Part shown: positions 24,229-37,600 of the stretch, in pieces
How the letters are laid out: every line of letters begins with the position of its first letter
How positions within the stretch are numbered: the first letter of the stretch is position 1
DNA from: Cloeon dipterum
Lineage: Eukaryota; Arthropoda; Insecta; Ephemeroptera; Baetidae
Direction of reading: 5' to 3'
Length of the DNA stretch: 64,000 bases
NCBI RefSeq assembly: GCF_949628265.1
Contig: NC_088786.1
Coordinates: forward strand, 16,058,001 to 16,122,000
The notes under the pieces: generated by a model
Seen by the model: the letters and a program-made list of their open reading frames with translations, nothing else
Told to the model about the DNA's origin: nothing
The model's database searches: none
Program-made: the position numbers and the translations under genes

Positions 24229-24362
24229 GATGCACGCGACCTCTACAGGGTCCAACGGGGGTTGCTTCTTTTCTAATCAAAACTTGGTGACTGAGAATCA
24301 AATTATTTATCCTGCTGATACTCTCTATTTTCACGAGATTTTTAATTTATTTTACACGTTCG

Positions 24363-24368
24363 AATAAA
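24363..24368 (+). terminator. Polyadenylation signal AATAAA after the short GPGG exon
   Basis: About 135 bases past the stop at 24228. It supports a terminal exon. Confidence 0.55.
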
Positions 24369-27300
24369 CCTTGACTTGCATTTTCATTCGTTTTTGCTTT
24401 AAATTTCTTGTTGCTCTTTAAAAGAGGCAGCTGCAACCCGTCTGATTGAGGTGATCTGTATTTCAGAAAGTAAAAAAAATAACAGTCGAGATAGAGAGCG
24501 TTTCTAAGAGATGTCATGAAAGTGGAGCTTCCCTTAATCTCTAAGGAATATTAAAATGTCATTCAATCCTGAGAAAACCAACTTATGATATGAACTTGGT
24601 GGATTTATCAAAATAAATATTCTAGAAGGTTATATTCCCAGAATCAAATTCAAATTCAAACCAAAATTAAAAATGGTTAGGGCAGATTTATTTATCTGTG
24701 AATAATTATAAAGAGACAAGCTCCTATTTTTATAAACTGACTTGGCTGTGTTTCTTTTACCTCTCTTTTCTTAGCTAGCGCATTAATAGATAAATTCCAT
24801 TGCACAAAACGATAAATAAAACTTGACACAGCTTTTATCATCAAGACAGGACGAAAAATATTTTGCCCAGCATGCAGAATGTGTAAGCACAGGTTGATTT
24901 CGGCGTGAAGCGGACGCTCGTCACGAGATTGGCAGGTTGTCCCTTTGGCAATTACTCTTTTTAGGACAACAAGGTCACGTTACGAACCAGAAGATTCAGC
25001 GTGATGCAGTGGCGCAGAAGATGCTGTTATGTCATTTACATCCAATCGAACTCGTGCAACACTTGCTGCACAATGGGCTGGCAAAAGAGGAACAGCACGA
25101 ACCTACATCATTTAATGTATTACACAATAGACATTTCCATACCGTATTACATTTCTTTATATGTTGATCTCATCTGCCTCGGTCCTGAAAAAAAATTTGA
25201 AAAGGTTGAAATTCCCCACGCCTTGCTCTCGTCTATAAGCACACACATTCTGAACTGAATGGTCGCAATCAGACCTGTTGCTTCCAACGGAGCCAGCATC
25301 ACTATTATGTAATGACAATAATGGCTTTATCATCTCTTCTTCGGTGGTTATTTCTGGCGCACCGCCTTTTTGCTCACTCATCGCTAGGTGGTCCCTCGAC
25401 GCACAAAGACTTATTCAATCAAGACTAACACTCGGGAATTATCTCTCCACGGCGGCAATGTGTGGCCCGTGAAATTATTTAATTTGCCTTGCAGCCTGCT
25501 ATTGATAAACAACCGTGTTATTAAAACGCGTCATTCAGTCATTATACATACAGCTCCGTGTGTGATTGTACAGTCCAAAGCCAAGTGGATTAAACGAAAT
25601 GAACCTCAGCGGTATCATTTTTGCGGATTTTAAGTTCAACCTAGGCCACCCAATGATGCAGAATTACGTTTCGTAGCAAGCACCTCGCCCTGACCTTACT
25701 AGCTAATTAATATCAGCAATATACGAAAACGAAGAAGACAGTCATTTACCATCAGAAGAGGATTATCATGATAACTTAGTTAAATTTAATGAAACCCGTG
25801 ACGAAATTGGGAACAACGATTTAATTTCTTTACGATTACCAAACACAACATAGTAGAGGAGGAGGAATAAGGTTGATTCACTAATTTTCTTGTAGTTTGA
25901 AAAAGCAGAGTTAAAAATAAGTTAAATAAATTTTATAAATTATATTTTTTGGCAATATAAGGCAATTAATGATTGAAAATAAATACTTTTTAAATTTATT
26001 AAGTGTGTATTTGATTAAAAAATGTAAAAATAAAACACAAACTGCATTATGAAAAATAGCAATATGGAGTTAATTTTGGTCTTGCGTAGCAAAATATTAT
26101 CGAAGAGGCTGCTGCTTGCATAAACGGAGACAATTAAAGGTAGGCGTTCTGGAAAGGGAAGCGAATCACAGAATTCCTTCTTTTGTTCCCACGAACGAGA
26201 TTTGTAGCGACGTTTGTCAGGTAGACACGTTTTGTGTGCATCGCAAATGGAAAAAAGCAGCTTTTCTAGCAAAGGTCAAAGCAGAGATGTAAAAATTGAA
26301 ACTCGATCCGAGTGGCGTGTAACTAACCGTCGCTCTTTGTTGGAATTGGCACTGGCGTTAATTCGATTGCGGTAAATCGGCGATGCAGCTGCTTGGCTGA
26401 AATTTAATTTTGGCACACACGCCGGCAAATTACACGCGTGGGAATCCAGGAGCAGACGACGGGATTCTCCTCGTCCTTTACAGAATGACCGAGAGTGCTG
26501 GGCTGTGTGTCACACGCAAATGGGCGAGATTGCACTCCCGGCTCATGCAACGGGACAGGATCTCGTAAATTGACCCCGGCATGCTGCACTTGCATTACTG
26601 CTCACCCACGACACAGAAAAATCATCCGCGGCGCTTTTGATACGCGACTAATGTTGGTTTTATTGTGTGCAGGCAAGGCTATTAATGTCGCCGCGTGCAC
26701 AATGCGAGGAAATTTTAGACTCTTTTGTTGGGATTTGCCGTTGCCTTTCATTAGTATGCAGATGTTTGGACAGATTACCGTTCATTCGAGTCATTACGGA
26801 ATTTCGACCAGTTTAATTCGTTTGCTTTGTCTGCCACTTTTCCCTGCCGATGAATGAAATGGAAATCCAGCAGTGACTCATCCTCTGTCAGCCCAAGTTT
26901 ATAGATTCGTGCACATTTTGACGCGTAGTTCACATGGAATAAAAAAAAAAAAATACACCATAACATTTTATTGGCATTGCATGCAGCACGGTATATAAAA
27001 CGATCTGAGTGAGCATCAGCTGCTCCTGTCATTTTCTCGAAACAAACCCCGCAGTGGATGCACGCTAAACAGCGAGAGAATAATTAGCAATTACTATTAT
27101 CCGCGTGCACCTGGACGCGTAATTAATAAGATGCAAATGAGCTGGGCATTCCGAGACTGCGGAAACTGTCTTCGAGTGTGGCAAACCGTGTCGTTCCAAG
27201 TATGCACGAAACAAAAATTACTTGCTGGAGCGACGGAGGCGCGTTAATTGAAAAGAACAATAATTGTTGAAAAACGCCGCGCTTATGATGCTCCGTCGAG

Positions 27301-28590
27301 TGCGATTTCACGTTTTACAGCCGCATTTGCACGACTGCCAACCAGTGTAAGAACTCGGAGAGATAAATGGCCGTCACTCATGCTTAAATAAAGTGTGCAT
27401 ACAGTGCTCAGCTCAAAGATTAACACGTGTTTACAATTAAATGCTTCCACTGATAATGCTGAGAGCATTATTCTCAATTAACATGCCTTTTAACGAATTA
27501 CACAATTTTGCCATTAAATTGATCTTAGGTCACCGAAGGGCTGAATCAATTCACATTGTGTTACAAATACGAATTAACGATTGAATTACAATGTGGTTAA
27601 GAGACGTTAGATATTTGGAAAAAAAATTCTATGAGGTAAGAAATAAATATTTTTTTGACATTCCTCATAAGAAAACAAAAATTTAAATAAGCCGATTTTT
27701 TCGCATATCTGCAAATAATGCAATCATCTGTGCTTAACACCAGGTTGGTGTAAATTTTCTAACATAAATTTAGTGCAATGCACCAAACAAATTCTCGTTT
27801 AAGTTAGTAATAAAAACACCGATCCCGCAGGGTTTTAACAGAAATATTCTGGGCACTGAAAGTTAAAAATAAAGATCGAACATGCTCAATTTATTGCTAT
27901 AGCATTTATTCCGTCTAACTTCAAGGTTTGTTTTGCACATTAATGAAAACTTCCTCGTTTCAATTTCCTTTGCAGTTAACTTGAAGTTAACTGAATTTAT
28001 TGTAAATTTAAACTTGTTCAAAACTTAATTTTGAAACCCCTGGCAGCTAGGCAATTTTTTTTTTAATTTAAACCGCATTATAGGAGCTATTTTTTGTAAT
28101 TAATAAGCTGGGCCACTGTTAAAATAAACTCTTTACAGCTTAGTTATTATTATGTTTTAAGATGTATTTAAAATTGGTTATCAAATTTTGCAGAAGCTTA
28201 TAAAAAAATTGTTTTCCAAAAGAAACGAAAGAAAAATTTAAAATGTAATCAATTTTTGCTATTTCACTATAAGATTGTCATTTGGCGCCAAAGAAAACAA
28301 TACCTTTCCTTCTTGGAATTGACATAAATGCCCCAAAAGAGCAGATTTTCCTTTCAAAGTATTGTCCATTGTTGTTTCCGCGAGCGCCACCTCTTTGTGG
28401 CGTGGTATGGTGACAGTTGTTGACAAAATGCAAAAACCCAGTGTGCATGAAAAGTGCACGGTGCTGATCAATCATCGACGGCGAGCGAGGAGTCGTCATC
28501 GGGAGTGTGTGCATCATGACGGCAATAATATAATCAACTAATGTGCGTGGCTCTACATTATAAGGATACCTTACAGGGTGGGGAAAAAGG
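24369..28590. other. Intergenic region between the GPGG loci
   Basis: AT-rich DNA with no supported gene except a doubtful minus-strand exon at 25381-25275. It includes a 13-base A run near 26941-26953 and an inverted repeat at 27974-27992. Confidence 0.45.
25275..25381 (-). CDS. Possible first coding exon, minus strand, unidentified
   Basis: On the minus strand an ATG opens a frame with protein-like composition: MSEQKGGAPEITTEEEMIKP, then a Leu/Ser/Asp/Gly-rich stretch to Gly-Ser-Asn. It reaches a good donor, CAACAG/GTCTGA, in phase 2. It reads like the cytosolic N-terminus of a transporter or receptor, but I recognise no family. No partner exon was found to the left, where the plus-strand GPGG exons lie. 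The frame continues to 25157 if unspliced. Chance is a fair alternative. Confidence 0.2.
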
Positions 28591-28597
28591 TATAAGG
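28591..28597 (+). promoter_or_regulatory. TATA-like box (TATAAGG) upstream of the second GPGG gene
   Basis: TATAAGG lies 68 bases before the ATG exon at 28659. A start site about 30 bases on, near 28621, would give a 5' UTR of about 40 bases. Confidence 0.45.
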
Positions 28598-28658
28598 AGG
28601 ACGCTCGGTAGGTGCTTCGAAACATTCTGCAAACGGCCCGAGTGTGACACCAGCAAAC

Positions 28659-31600
28659 ATGATCACCACCTCGTCAACCGTGAGTCGAATTTCATTTACC
28701 TTTTATATCAGAATCAATTAATTTTAAATATCTGCCGCTTGAGTGCTTTGTGAAGATATTTTCCACCGCACTAATAATTTATATTTTTCTCTCGTTCTTG
28801 ACAGCATGATAAGCGTGTTTGTCAGGTGATATAATATTTCTTGCGTATTATATTCTATATATATTACTCGGTTTACCTTCAATTTGCATAATGGAGATTT
28901 TAGCGCCTTCAGATAAAAAATATTTATTTCTTCATTACCGGACTCCTCGTCTCTACACTAAAGGCATTCATTACAAATTATCATTTCGTGTCCTTCAATG
29001 ACCGATTGATAAGTAAACTCACTTGCGGATGATTGCGCACAAGAGAGGAAGAGGAAACAATCCGCGAGGGTGACGAGAAGAAGCTGCTCGCGAACAATTA
29101 CAAATCGAATTCCCACACTCGCGAGCGACGTTACATAATTAATCCGTCGATCCGATGTGCGGACAAGGCCCTTTTTCGCATGTTTTTGCCAAGATGCGAC
29201 CGAAAAGAGGCTCGTTGAAATTCATAAAAATAAACACAGCCTTGCTTGGTTTGCGCGTTGATATCTCCATTCACATCATGTTTTCGTCATGGTCACTGTC
29301 ACTGGTGCGGCGGGCGCATGACTCACAGCGGGCCCTCCGCAGCAGTCAGCACGCACAACGCACACAGACCAATCGAAGCGATCCGATCCGCCGGGTTTTG
29401 GATTTTGTTTGTGGGCGGAAAGACGATTTATTCACGCTGCCGTTTTTCATACTAAGCCGTCCTTGGATTCGTCCGGCGCGCAGAGGTGATCAAACCTTCG
29501 GCGCAATTGAATGTTTTGTGCGATTTGGAGAATCCACTTCATGGCTCGCAGGGTTCGTTTTTTTTCCTTTGAACCGCGTCTTTCGCGTGCCTAATTTTGA
29601 CACCATATTCAATTATACTCGCGAGAAACATTTCACACGCGAAATAATCGACATTCTTCAATAATTCGTTTGTTTTTTCAATTATCCGTGTTTAGCAGCA
29701 ATAAAGAGAAATTTCGCTGCCACTTTGAAAGATTTTTAATTGAGCAATTAGTAGAGTGCAGGTTTCACCCATCATCAATTTTACGCCCGCTTCTCACCAA
29801 ATCATGGCACGACGTGAACAAGTACGCTCGCTAAAAAATGTTTTGTTACTCCGGTTGCCAGGCTTTTCGATTTTTTACTGCTGAAAACAAAGCAAAATTG
29901 ATAACTTGTTTCATATATACAATTTAAGCACAGCCGACCATTACTACCGCATCGACGATCTTGACCGCGTTTGAAAGTAATATGAAGAGGATGAAGCGTC
30001 TTTAATTGAATGCCACAGGGGAACAATGAGATGACTTGAAAATTTTAGTTCATCAACTTTTTACTTGAAAGTCCTTTGGGCTACAGCTGGCAACATCAAA
30101 ATTTTTATTTTCAATTAAAATCCAGTTTTTTTGTAAGGTACACAGACACAGCTTTCATTTAATTATTTGCAAGCAAAAAAATCATTGGATTTTTAGCTTT
30201 GATATTACTTATCAACAATGCTGATTTATTTAAATCAGAAATCTTGTTATTTTGCTTTTTAAATTTAAATAAATCATCAACGCGTATAAAAATGAATGTA
30301 TTTTCGAAATTTAAACTGGTTGTTTTGCTTTACACCGATAAATTTAGAAAAGCTCTGAGCAGTTATTAATTTAAATACCTACCTGCAGAGGTTTGAAATT
30401 ACAAAACATTTCAATTACCAATTTATGCGTAAAGAGGCCTGACAGCTATCGCATATAGCAGACAAAATACCGTACTTGAAGAGTGCCCTGAAGTCTTCTG
30501 CGAATTCCGACTAAAATTTAAAGCATGTGTGGATGCTCCGTTGGTCGTTTTTTATTTGATAGCGCAGCTGCGCGGCGAATTAAGCAGGTCTTTGGTGACG
30601 GGAGGGTGCGGCGGCGGCAGCGGCGGCCGATTTGTACCTCATCCCGTAGCACGTGCTCTGCTGGCTCAATCTATCACCGGAGGCGATTGCGAGTGTGTAT
30701 AGCTCCGCTCGCGAGCGCGAGAGCAGTATGTGTGTAGCGGGTGAACAACCTGCAGCCCCGCCCTGCGAAATTCAGCATCTAGATGGACAGCGAGCGAATG
30801 AGTTCCGTAAAACACACACAAAACGCTCTTCCATTCCATGGGCATGAATTATCATCGTTGTTTGTGTCCCTGCTCAATAATTAAAATCTACTGGCCAACC
30901 TGCAATCAAGATTTTATAAACACTTCACGCGCCGCGGTTTTATTAGATCAGGCCGGTCTTTTTTAATTAAATATTAGCTTGCCCCGACAATGCGAGCAGA
31001 GAACGAGCGTCTAATTAAGTGCACCGTTAAGTGCATCTTGGGCTATTTTCTGCATGAAACGTGCGCAATATATATAAAATACCGAGGTGGCGCACGTTCA
31101 TGCAGCTGTTTATTTCAAGTTTGAAGTCAAACACCTGTGAGTGTGTGTATGTGCATATCAACTTTTCGAACCCTTTCCGTGCGGGAAGATGATTTACGTC
31201 GCGCAACAAAGAGCGTATTTTTCTCGCGGCGGCCTATTCACTTGATTGCAATGGCAAATTATTGAACTGTTATATTCAAAACGCCCACAGCAACAGGAAA
31301 ATGTGTATGAAAGAAAATTACACGCTGTTCTCTTATTAGATTAATCACGTGATTATAATAGAGGATAGCGCTACTATGTTCGCTATAAATATTAATGCCC
31401 TATTTGCTCACGTAGCCTTGTTTTATAAATTATTCAAAGACTTTATTGAATATTTAAATTTTAAGTAACCATGAGGAAAATGCAAGAATAATTAAGATTT
31501 TTTTATAAAATATTTGGAATTCCGTTTAATTCCGCGAATCAAAAGTGCTGCAGGGAAAGACGCAAAATTATCAAAATTATAGCCCACCTTGGCTCTACCA

Positions 31601-34600
31601 CGAAACAAATTACAAGCCTATTAAGCCTGATCTAATTAGCATAATTCGAAGCGCTGTGCGTTGAAGAAATTGAGCTATTACAACTTGTTAAGAGCAATAT
31701 TTACGCATTGTCTTTAACGCTTCGCCTGAGCTTCCATTTATAATTTGCAATTTCATGAGTCACTGCGACCGTATAGAGATGCGGTGAACTCTGCTGGCCA
31801 GGATGCTTTAACAGGAACAAAATTTTGGAGTCTATATTTGCAGAAGTGTTTCGTAACTCTTAGAATCTCTCGAGCAAGCTCAAACAAACTCGCATACCTC
31901 TCTCGTCTTTATTTGCATAAGTCGGCTCCAAAAAGTGGATTCCAACACGCGCGTGCGTTTTATTTCTATTTCTTTTGGTTAATTTCAAAGATCAACTGCT
32001 TTGCATACTTTTAAACTAAAAGCACTTTCGGTCTGACGGATAGATGCGAACAGTTGATCTTGGGCGGAGGTCACTGACTGGCAATCGAGGGCTTGGCCTG
32101 TTTTAGCTTGGCAGGATTTAAATCAATAACCATAAATTTCGCGAAGCCAAGTGCGGAGAAGATAGAAATTGGGCCTCAGCCTGTGTTGACATGGCGAAAT
32201 CGAGTCCATATAAGGCTGAGCAGAGAACACCCCCGAGGTCAACGCCCCTATGATATATAACAAGAGGTTTATTGCTTTAAGAGCCATAAAATGGGTTTAC
32301 AGATTAAACACAGTTGTAGTTTGCTCTGCACAAATCGCCAATGGGAATATGCTATAGGAAGACGCAAAATAATTACACATTGTAAATCACCGAGTTAAAT
32401 CACTCGGCGCACACACACGATGTGATGAATTACCGTACAAGCATAACTTACGATTATAACTGTTATTTAACATGCAGCGTCTTGCAGGATCAAAAGTGAA
32501 TAATTAGTCGTATGCTAATTGCTTCCCTCTTTGCAGATCTTGGTGGCTCTGGCGCTGTGCAGCGCCCTCGCGTCCAGCGCTCCCCAAAACTTCTACTACT
32601 TCCAACCACCCTTCAACAACCAACATCAGCAGCACCAGCAGCAGCAGTACCAATACCCCCAACCCTACCAGCAGTACCAACACCAACCCCAGTACAGTCA
32701 GCGACAGCAGCAGCAGTTCTTCGGCGGACAGGCGGCACCCTTCCCCTTCCCCTACCAGGGCGGATACCCTGCGCCTGCAAGGTAGGAAGCGCATTTTATC
32801 CTTTGAAAATATCAATAAATCGCAAATATTTTTATTTATTTTTCATCTCTAATTTAAACCAAATTACATTGTTAAGAAGATTAACAAATCAATTACTATA
32901 TGAGGAGTGGAAGTTATTTATATTTGTCAAATAAAATTTGCTGTTCAAAATATGCATGAATTGCGCAGGTTTTCAAAACTTAATTGCAAATATGATATAA
33001 ACTATCAAAGCATTAATTCAATTTGCGATATGGCAGTCGTCAAAACAATTTATAAGTGTTTTGAATTGTCAATAAAGTCAGTGCAATAGTATTTTTATAA
33101 TATCAAACTTATTTTTTATCAAACAGTTTTTTAGACTTTATTTAACACTTTGCTTTTAAAATGTATTAGCTCTAAAGAACGAGAAAATAGTAAATTTAAT
33201 TTTAACTCATTCTTTGTCGTGTTTGGTTTCCAGTGCGAAATTTAAAAGTTTTGCGTGAGCGAGTTGCATAGTTAAATTTGGTTGTTGGTTTTTAACCTTC
33301 CCCTTCACCTTTGCAGACCACAACTGTTACTCATAGAGCATTAAGAAATACTGTATTTGATAACTTTAAGATCCCAAATAGAAGCTATTTTCCCTAACTG
33401 TTGCAACAACTACCATATATTATATCACAACGAAACCAAATGAAAAAGGAACTGTCGTAATGGATCTCAAGCAGTTGTTTTTTCGTCTTAAAAATATATC
33501 AATTTCCTAATTATAGTTATAAAGGCTACTCATTAAAAAGTTTGCACAATTAAAGGGTACATTATTTCAACTGTTCGCATCGCAAGAATCCGCAAGTTCA
33601 TTAAAGCAGACTCAAACAGCGCTGGATTAAGTTAAAAATTCCAGGCAGTTGCGCAGGAAATTTATGTAATATACTAATGAATTCAAAAAAGCCAATTATG
33701 AAATAATGCTATAAGATGTTTCAAGAATATGGGACTTGAATGATAATAACAATTCATTCCTGACAAAGTAACAGAGATATTACAAAAAATAGTTACACTT
33801 CAAGCACCGTTGGAATAGGACAATATTTCTCTAATGTCGAATATGCCATAATGAACGACAGATTCCCCGTATGAACACAATGGGGCAGCTTCTATCTCGA
33901 CACATGCATCTGCGCTCTAATGACGATTGAGTTCAAACGTTTGAGTCGTCTCGACGCGCGCGCGGTGAACATTTATTTATTGCATAATAGAGCGCGAGCG
34001 CACACTAGAAATTCCGTTCGTGGCGCGATTTTTTCCCAAGTTTGGTAGCGTGAGATGCTGATGAGATTGAATCGCTGCCACGCCTATTGTCACGCCTATC
34101 GACTCATAAATTATTGAAATGAGATTGTGCAGCTGGACATGGGTGGCCAGCGCGGAGATCGAGCGTCTCGTGCTCATCAATTATTCAGCGGAATTCCGCG
34201 GCGCTGAGCAAAAAGAGGACTACAAAGGGACTTTCCGCGCATTTCACCTGCAGCCAAAACAGAGAGCTTGCATAGTTTATTTATGAGCGCGTTGTTCTAG
34301 TTGATTAGCGCGGGCCTGGCTCGACCATGTGAAGGAAAAAAATAATATTAAACCGCGTTTACAAGCCGCGCAGATTACACGCTTTGTTTCTCGGCCCTTT
34401 TGTTTGTTTGACGATCTCCGCCGCAAATGGCTTTTCTTTTACCACACAGGTTTTTGTTTTTCATTTTGTTCATGGGAGAGCAAGTTTTATATCTTCCTCA
34501 CTTTCGCGAACAAAAAATATATAAAACTAATGAAAATTAACCATGGCTTTGTGTTTTTTTGGCTGCGAATAGTGAAAAATCGAAAATATTATTCTCTTAC

Positions 34601-37600
34601 TGGAGCAGCAGTTGCAGCTCCTCTAGCAAATTATTTTTAAGGATATTAAATTATAAAATTATTGTTTTGGAATCATCAAAAATTGCAAGCTTATTTTGAC
34701 CAACAAGAAAAACACTGGAATTTTCGTCAGCTTTGAAAAGATGTTCGACGATTTATCTCTTCAAAAACTGTCCCATCGATTGAACAAAAAATAATTTTTA
34801 AATCAATTTCGAACTATTCTTAAACCAAAATCGCTAAAATAGTAGAATCAAAAAAGTTTGACTATCGAAAAACCAAAAATAGTATTTTAGATTCATTTAT
34901 ACCTTGGTTAATACATATTACATTCCCGACCGTTGCGTACTCTTTTTTCTGGTTTATTCTGAAATTTTCTGTTTTAGAAAAAAATATAAAGGAATATTCA
35001 TTCTGGGGTAGATTCAATTAGGCTTCGAGAGCAATCATGGTTACCGTTACACCTATCAAACGCACTTAATTAAATCAATTTGAGCGCGCTTTCAGGGGCA
35101 AAAATGCAGTTTGCAATTTCCGAGCAGTGATTGTCGTCTCGTCTGCGCGCAGCTGATGGGCAATAAATCGAGTGAGCTCGCGGCTCAATTACTCGTCCCG
35201 TCGGCATCGTATGCAATAACTGAAATTGCTCCGTGGCCAATCGCTCGGCGAGCCCAAACAATGCTGCTCGGGAAAAGCGCAAAGAAAACGCGCGCGCGTT
35301 TATACAAATTGAATTTGCCCATCATCGGCGTGGCAGTCACGCTGCATTACGTTCACCACACACATTCAAATGCAATATCTCGCTCCCGTTAGCCTTGCAT
35401 TAATTACAAAAGAGTCGAATTCAGGTAGCAGACGTCACCGAAATGCAGCTGCATGGCGGAAGACGACAAATTAAGTGGAGGCTGGTCAGTGCGCAAGCAG
35501 CAGCTCTCTCGTCAGAAATTGAAAGCTGAAAAAGTGGTTACGCCGTTGCGTGTGACGCTGGAATATAATACACGGCTGCAAGGGCGACCGATTTATTTTG
35601 GACTCTGCAGCAGGCAGACTTGTTAGCCTTGCTTTGTATGCAGTGTCACCAATTGGAGAACATTCAATACTCGCTCGCTCACCAGCAAGAGAGCCTTGGT
35701 GAACGCGCGTTCCCTCTGCTCCAACTAAATGGGCGAACGTGATCTGAAAAAAATAATAGCTGATCTTTCTGTTCTCATCGATGGCCGGCGAAAACACAAT
35801 CCTTCGAACGTCATCTAGCACGCGGCCAAGCAGAAAAAATTCGGATGGTGTATATTGCTAATGCACGATTGGGTTTCGGACGCCTGCTCGCCGAGCCGAG
35901 CGAGGAGGTTCTAGGGTCAATGTATTTTCCTATGGACAAGAGTTGGCGATGAGAATGGAATACCAATTTGCACTCGCGTCATGGTGAAACAAATCGTCAA
36001 ATCTGCTCGCCACTCTCAGATATGGAGAACTGATATATGTTGCTTTTGTTTTTATATGCTGCTGCTCTCAATCAGCACAACTGCGTAACTGTCTGCTGCA
36101 ATTCACTTTGATGTATCCGTTTAGTATTTGGCAGGAGCCATCTAGAACTATTACTAAAATCACTGTCAGAAATGAAGAGCGGCAGACTGACATGATTTAT
36201 ATATTCACTCCCGATGAAGTAGCGGGATTATCTGCCAATTTGAAATGCCTTGATGCTCGAGAGCCAATCTCCTCTGACCTCGAAAGAGTCCAGAAGACAC
36301 ATTCTCATGATTAATAATTATTAGTGAAAAGCAGTTTCTAAATTAGATTTTAGATAGTAAAAATAGAAGTTCAAATCTGAAGTTAACAAACTTTTTCACT
36401 TGGTCCAGATATTAACTTACTAACGAGATGTGTCGAAGTTTCGAGATCATGGGAGTGGGGAGAATTTTAAATATTTGGCTGTTACAGCTCCAAAGGCAGT
36501 GCACTTGCAAACATTAAAACTGCAACAACCTCCAGATAATTTGGCCTTGAACAACCTGTTGAAAAAATTGTCTTGCTGGGAGCACAAAATAAAAAAATAA
36601 AATTATTCACTCTTGCTTGCGTTTACTAAATTATTCTAAGAACCGACAAATTTTATTAAGCGATTTAAATTTTAAAAGAGATAAATCTTGTTTCCAGAAT
36701 CACAAATTCATTTGAATTTTAAAATTTGCAGCTACAACCCGGCGTACAACTTCAACCCAGGATATAGCACCTCCTCAGTACAAAGCTACGGTCCTGTTCC
36801 GCCACACCAGTACTACTCGCCACCCCAGCAGCAACCGCAGTACGTCTTTGTGTACCCTGGCAACCCCTACCAGCCCTACCCTGGCACCCCTGCTGCACGA
36901 CCCCCGCCCGTGGACGACACCGGTGACGCCGAGGTGTTCAACACGCTAGGCAGCATGGAGCACACCGACCAAGACGTGTCCAACGAGCGCAGGGAGCCCC
37001 TGGCACCGGAAGTTGCTGTTTCCGGACCTGAGGTTGGACGGCGAGGAATGCCCGAAAAGAGCGTGGCGGCCAAGAAGCCCCAGAGAGTGCAGAAGTTGGT
37101 TGACCAGCCCAAAGCCGAGGTGGAGCAATCGGCCGAGGAGAAGGTGGACGATGATGTCGACACGATTGTTGTTGACGTAAGCTAATTTAATTGTTTTTAC
37201 CAAAAGATGCTAGGTGGAAATATGAAAATCCAAATTGGGAAAATTCTGCTTTTTTAAATTTCATTACATATTTTTACCTTGGACTGAGTTTAAACTTTTG
37301 ATCAATGAATAAGAAAAATGATTAATTCACCTGCCTGACTATGATTCCACTGACAATTTTAAGTCTGCTTTTATTTAGGAAATTTTTCTTCAAAAAAAAA
37401 AAAAAAAAAAAAAAAATCTTTAAAACTGTCCTGTCCTAAATATAATGACGATTTTCATTTCAGGTGGATGACACTGAATTCGACGGTGGATCCGACAAGA
37501 ATGACGACAAGAGCTGGCACCGGCGTCTGGCTCCGAGTCTACAGTCCGTATACGTGGAGGCCGATGACAACGGTCGCGCCGGGATCAAGGCGCCTACGGC

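Noticed and set aside
29155-29664. 169-codon plus-strand frame
   Set aside because: Composition is irregular and basic, no domain or signal is seen, and it lies within intron 1 of the second GPGG gene.
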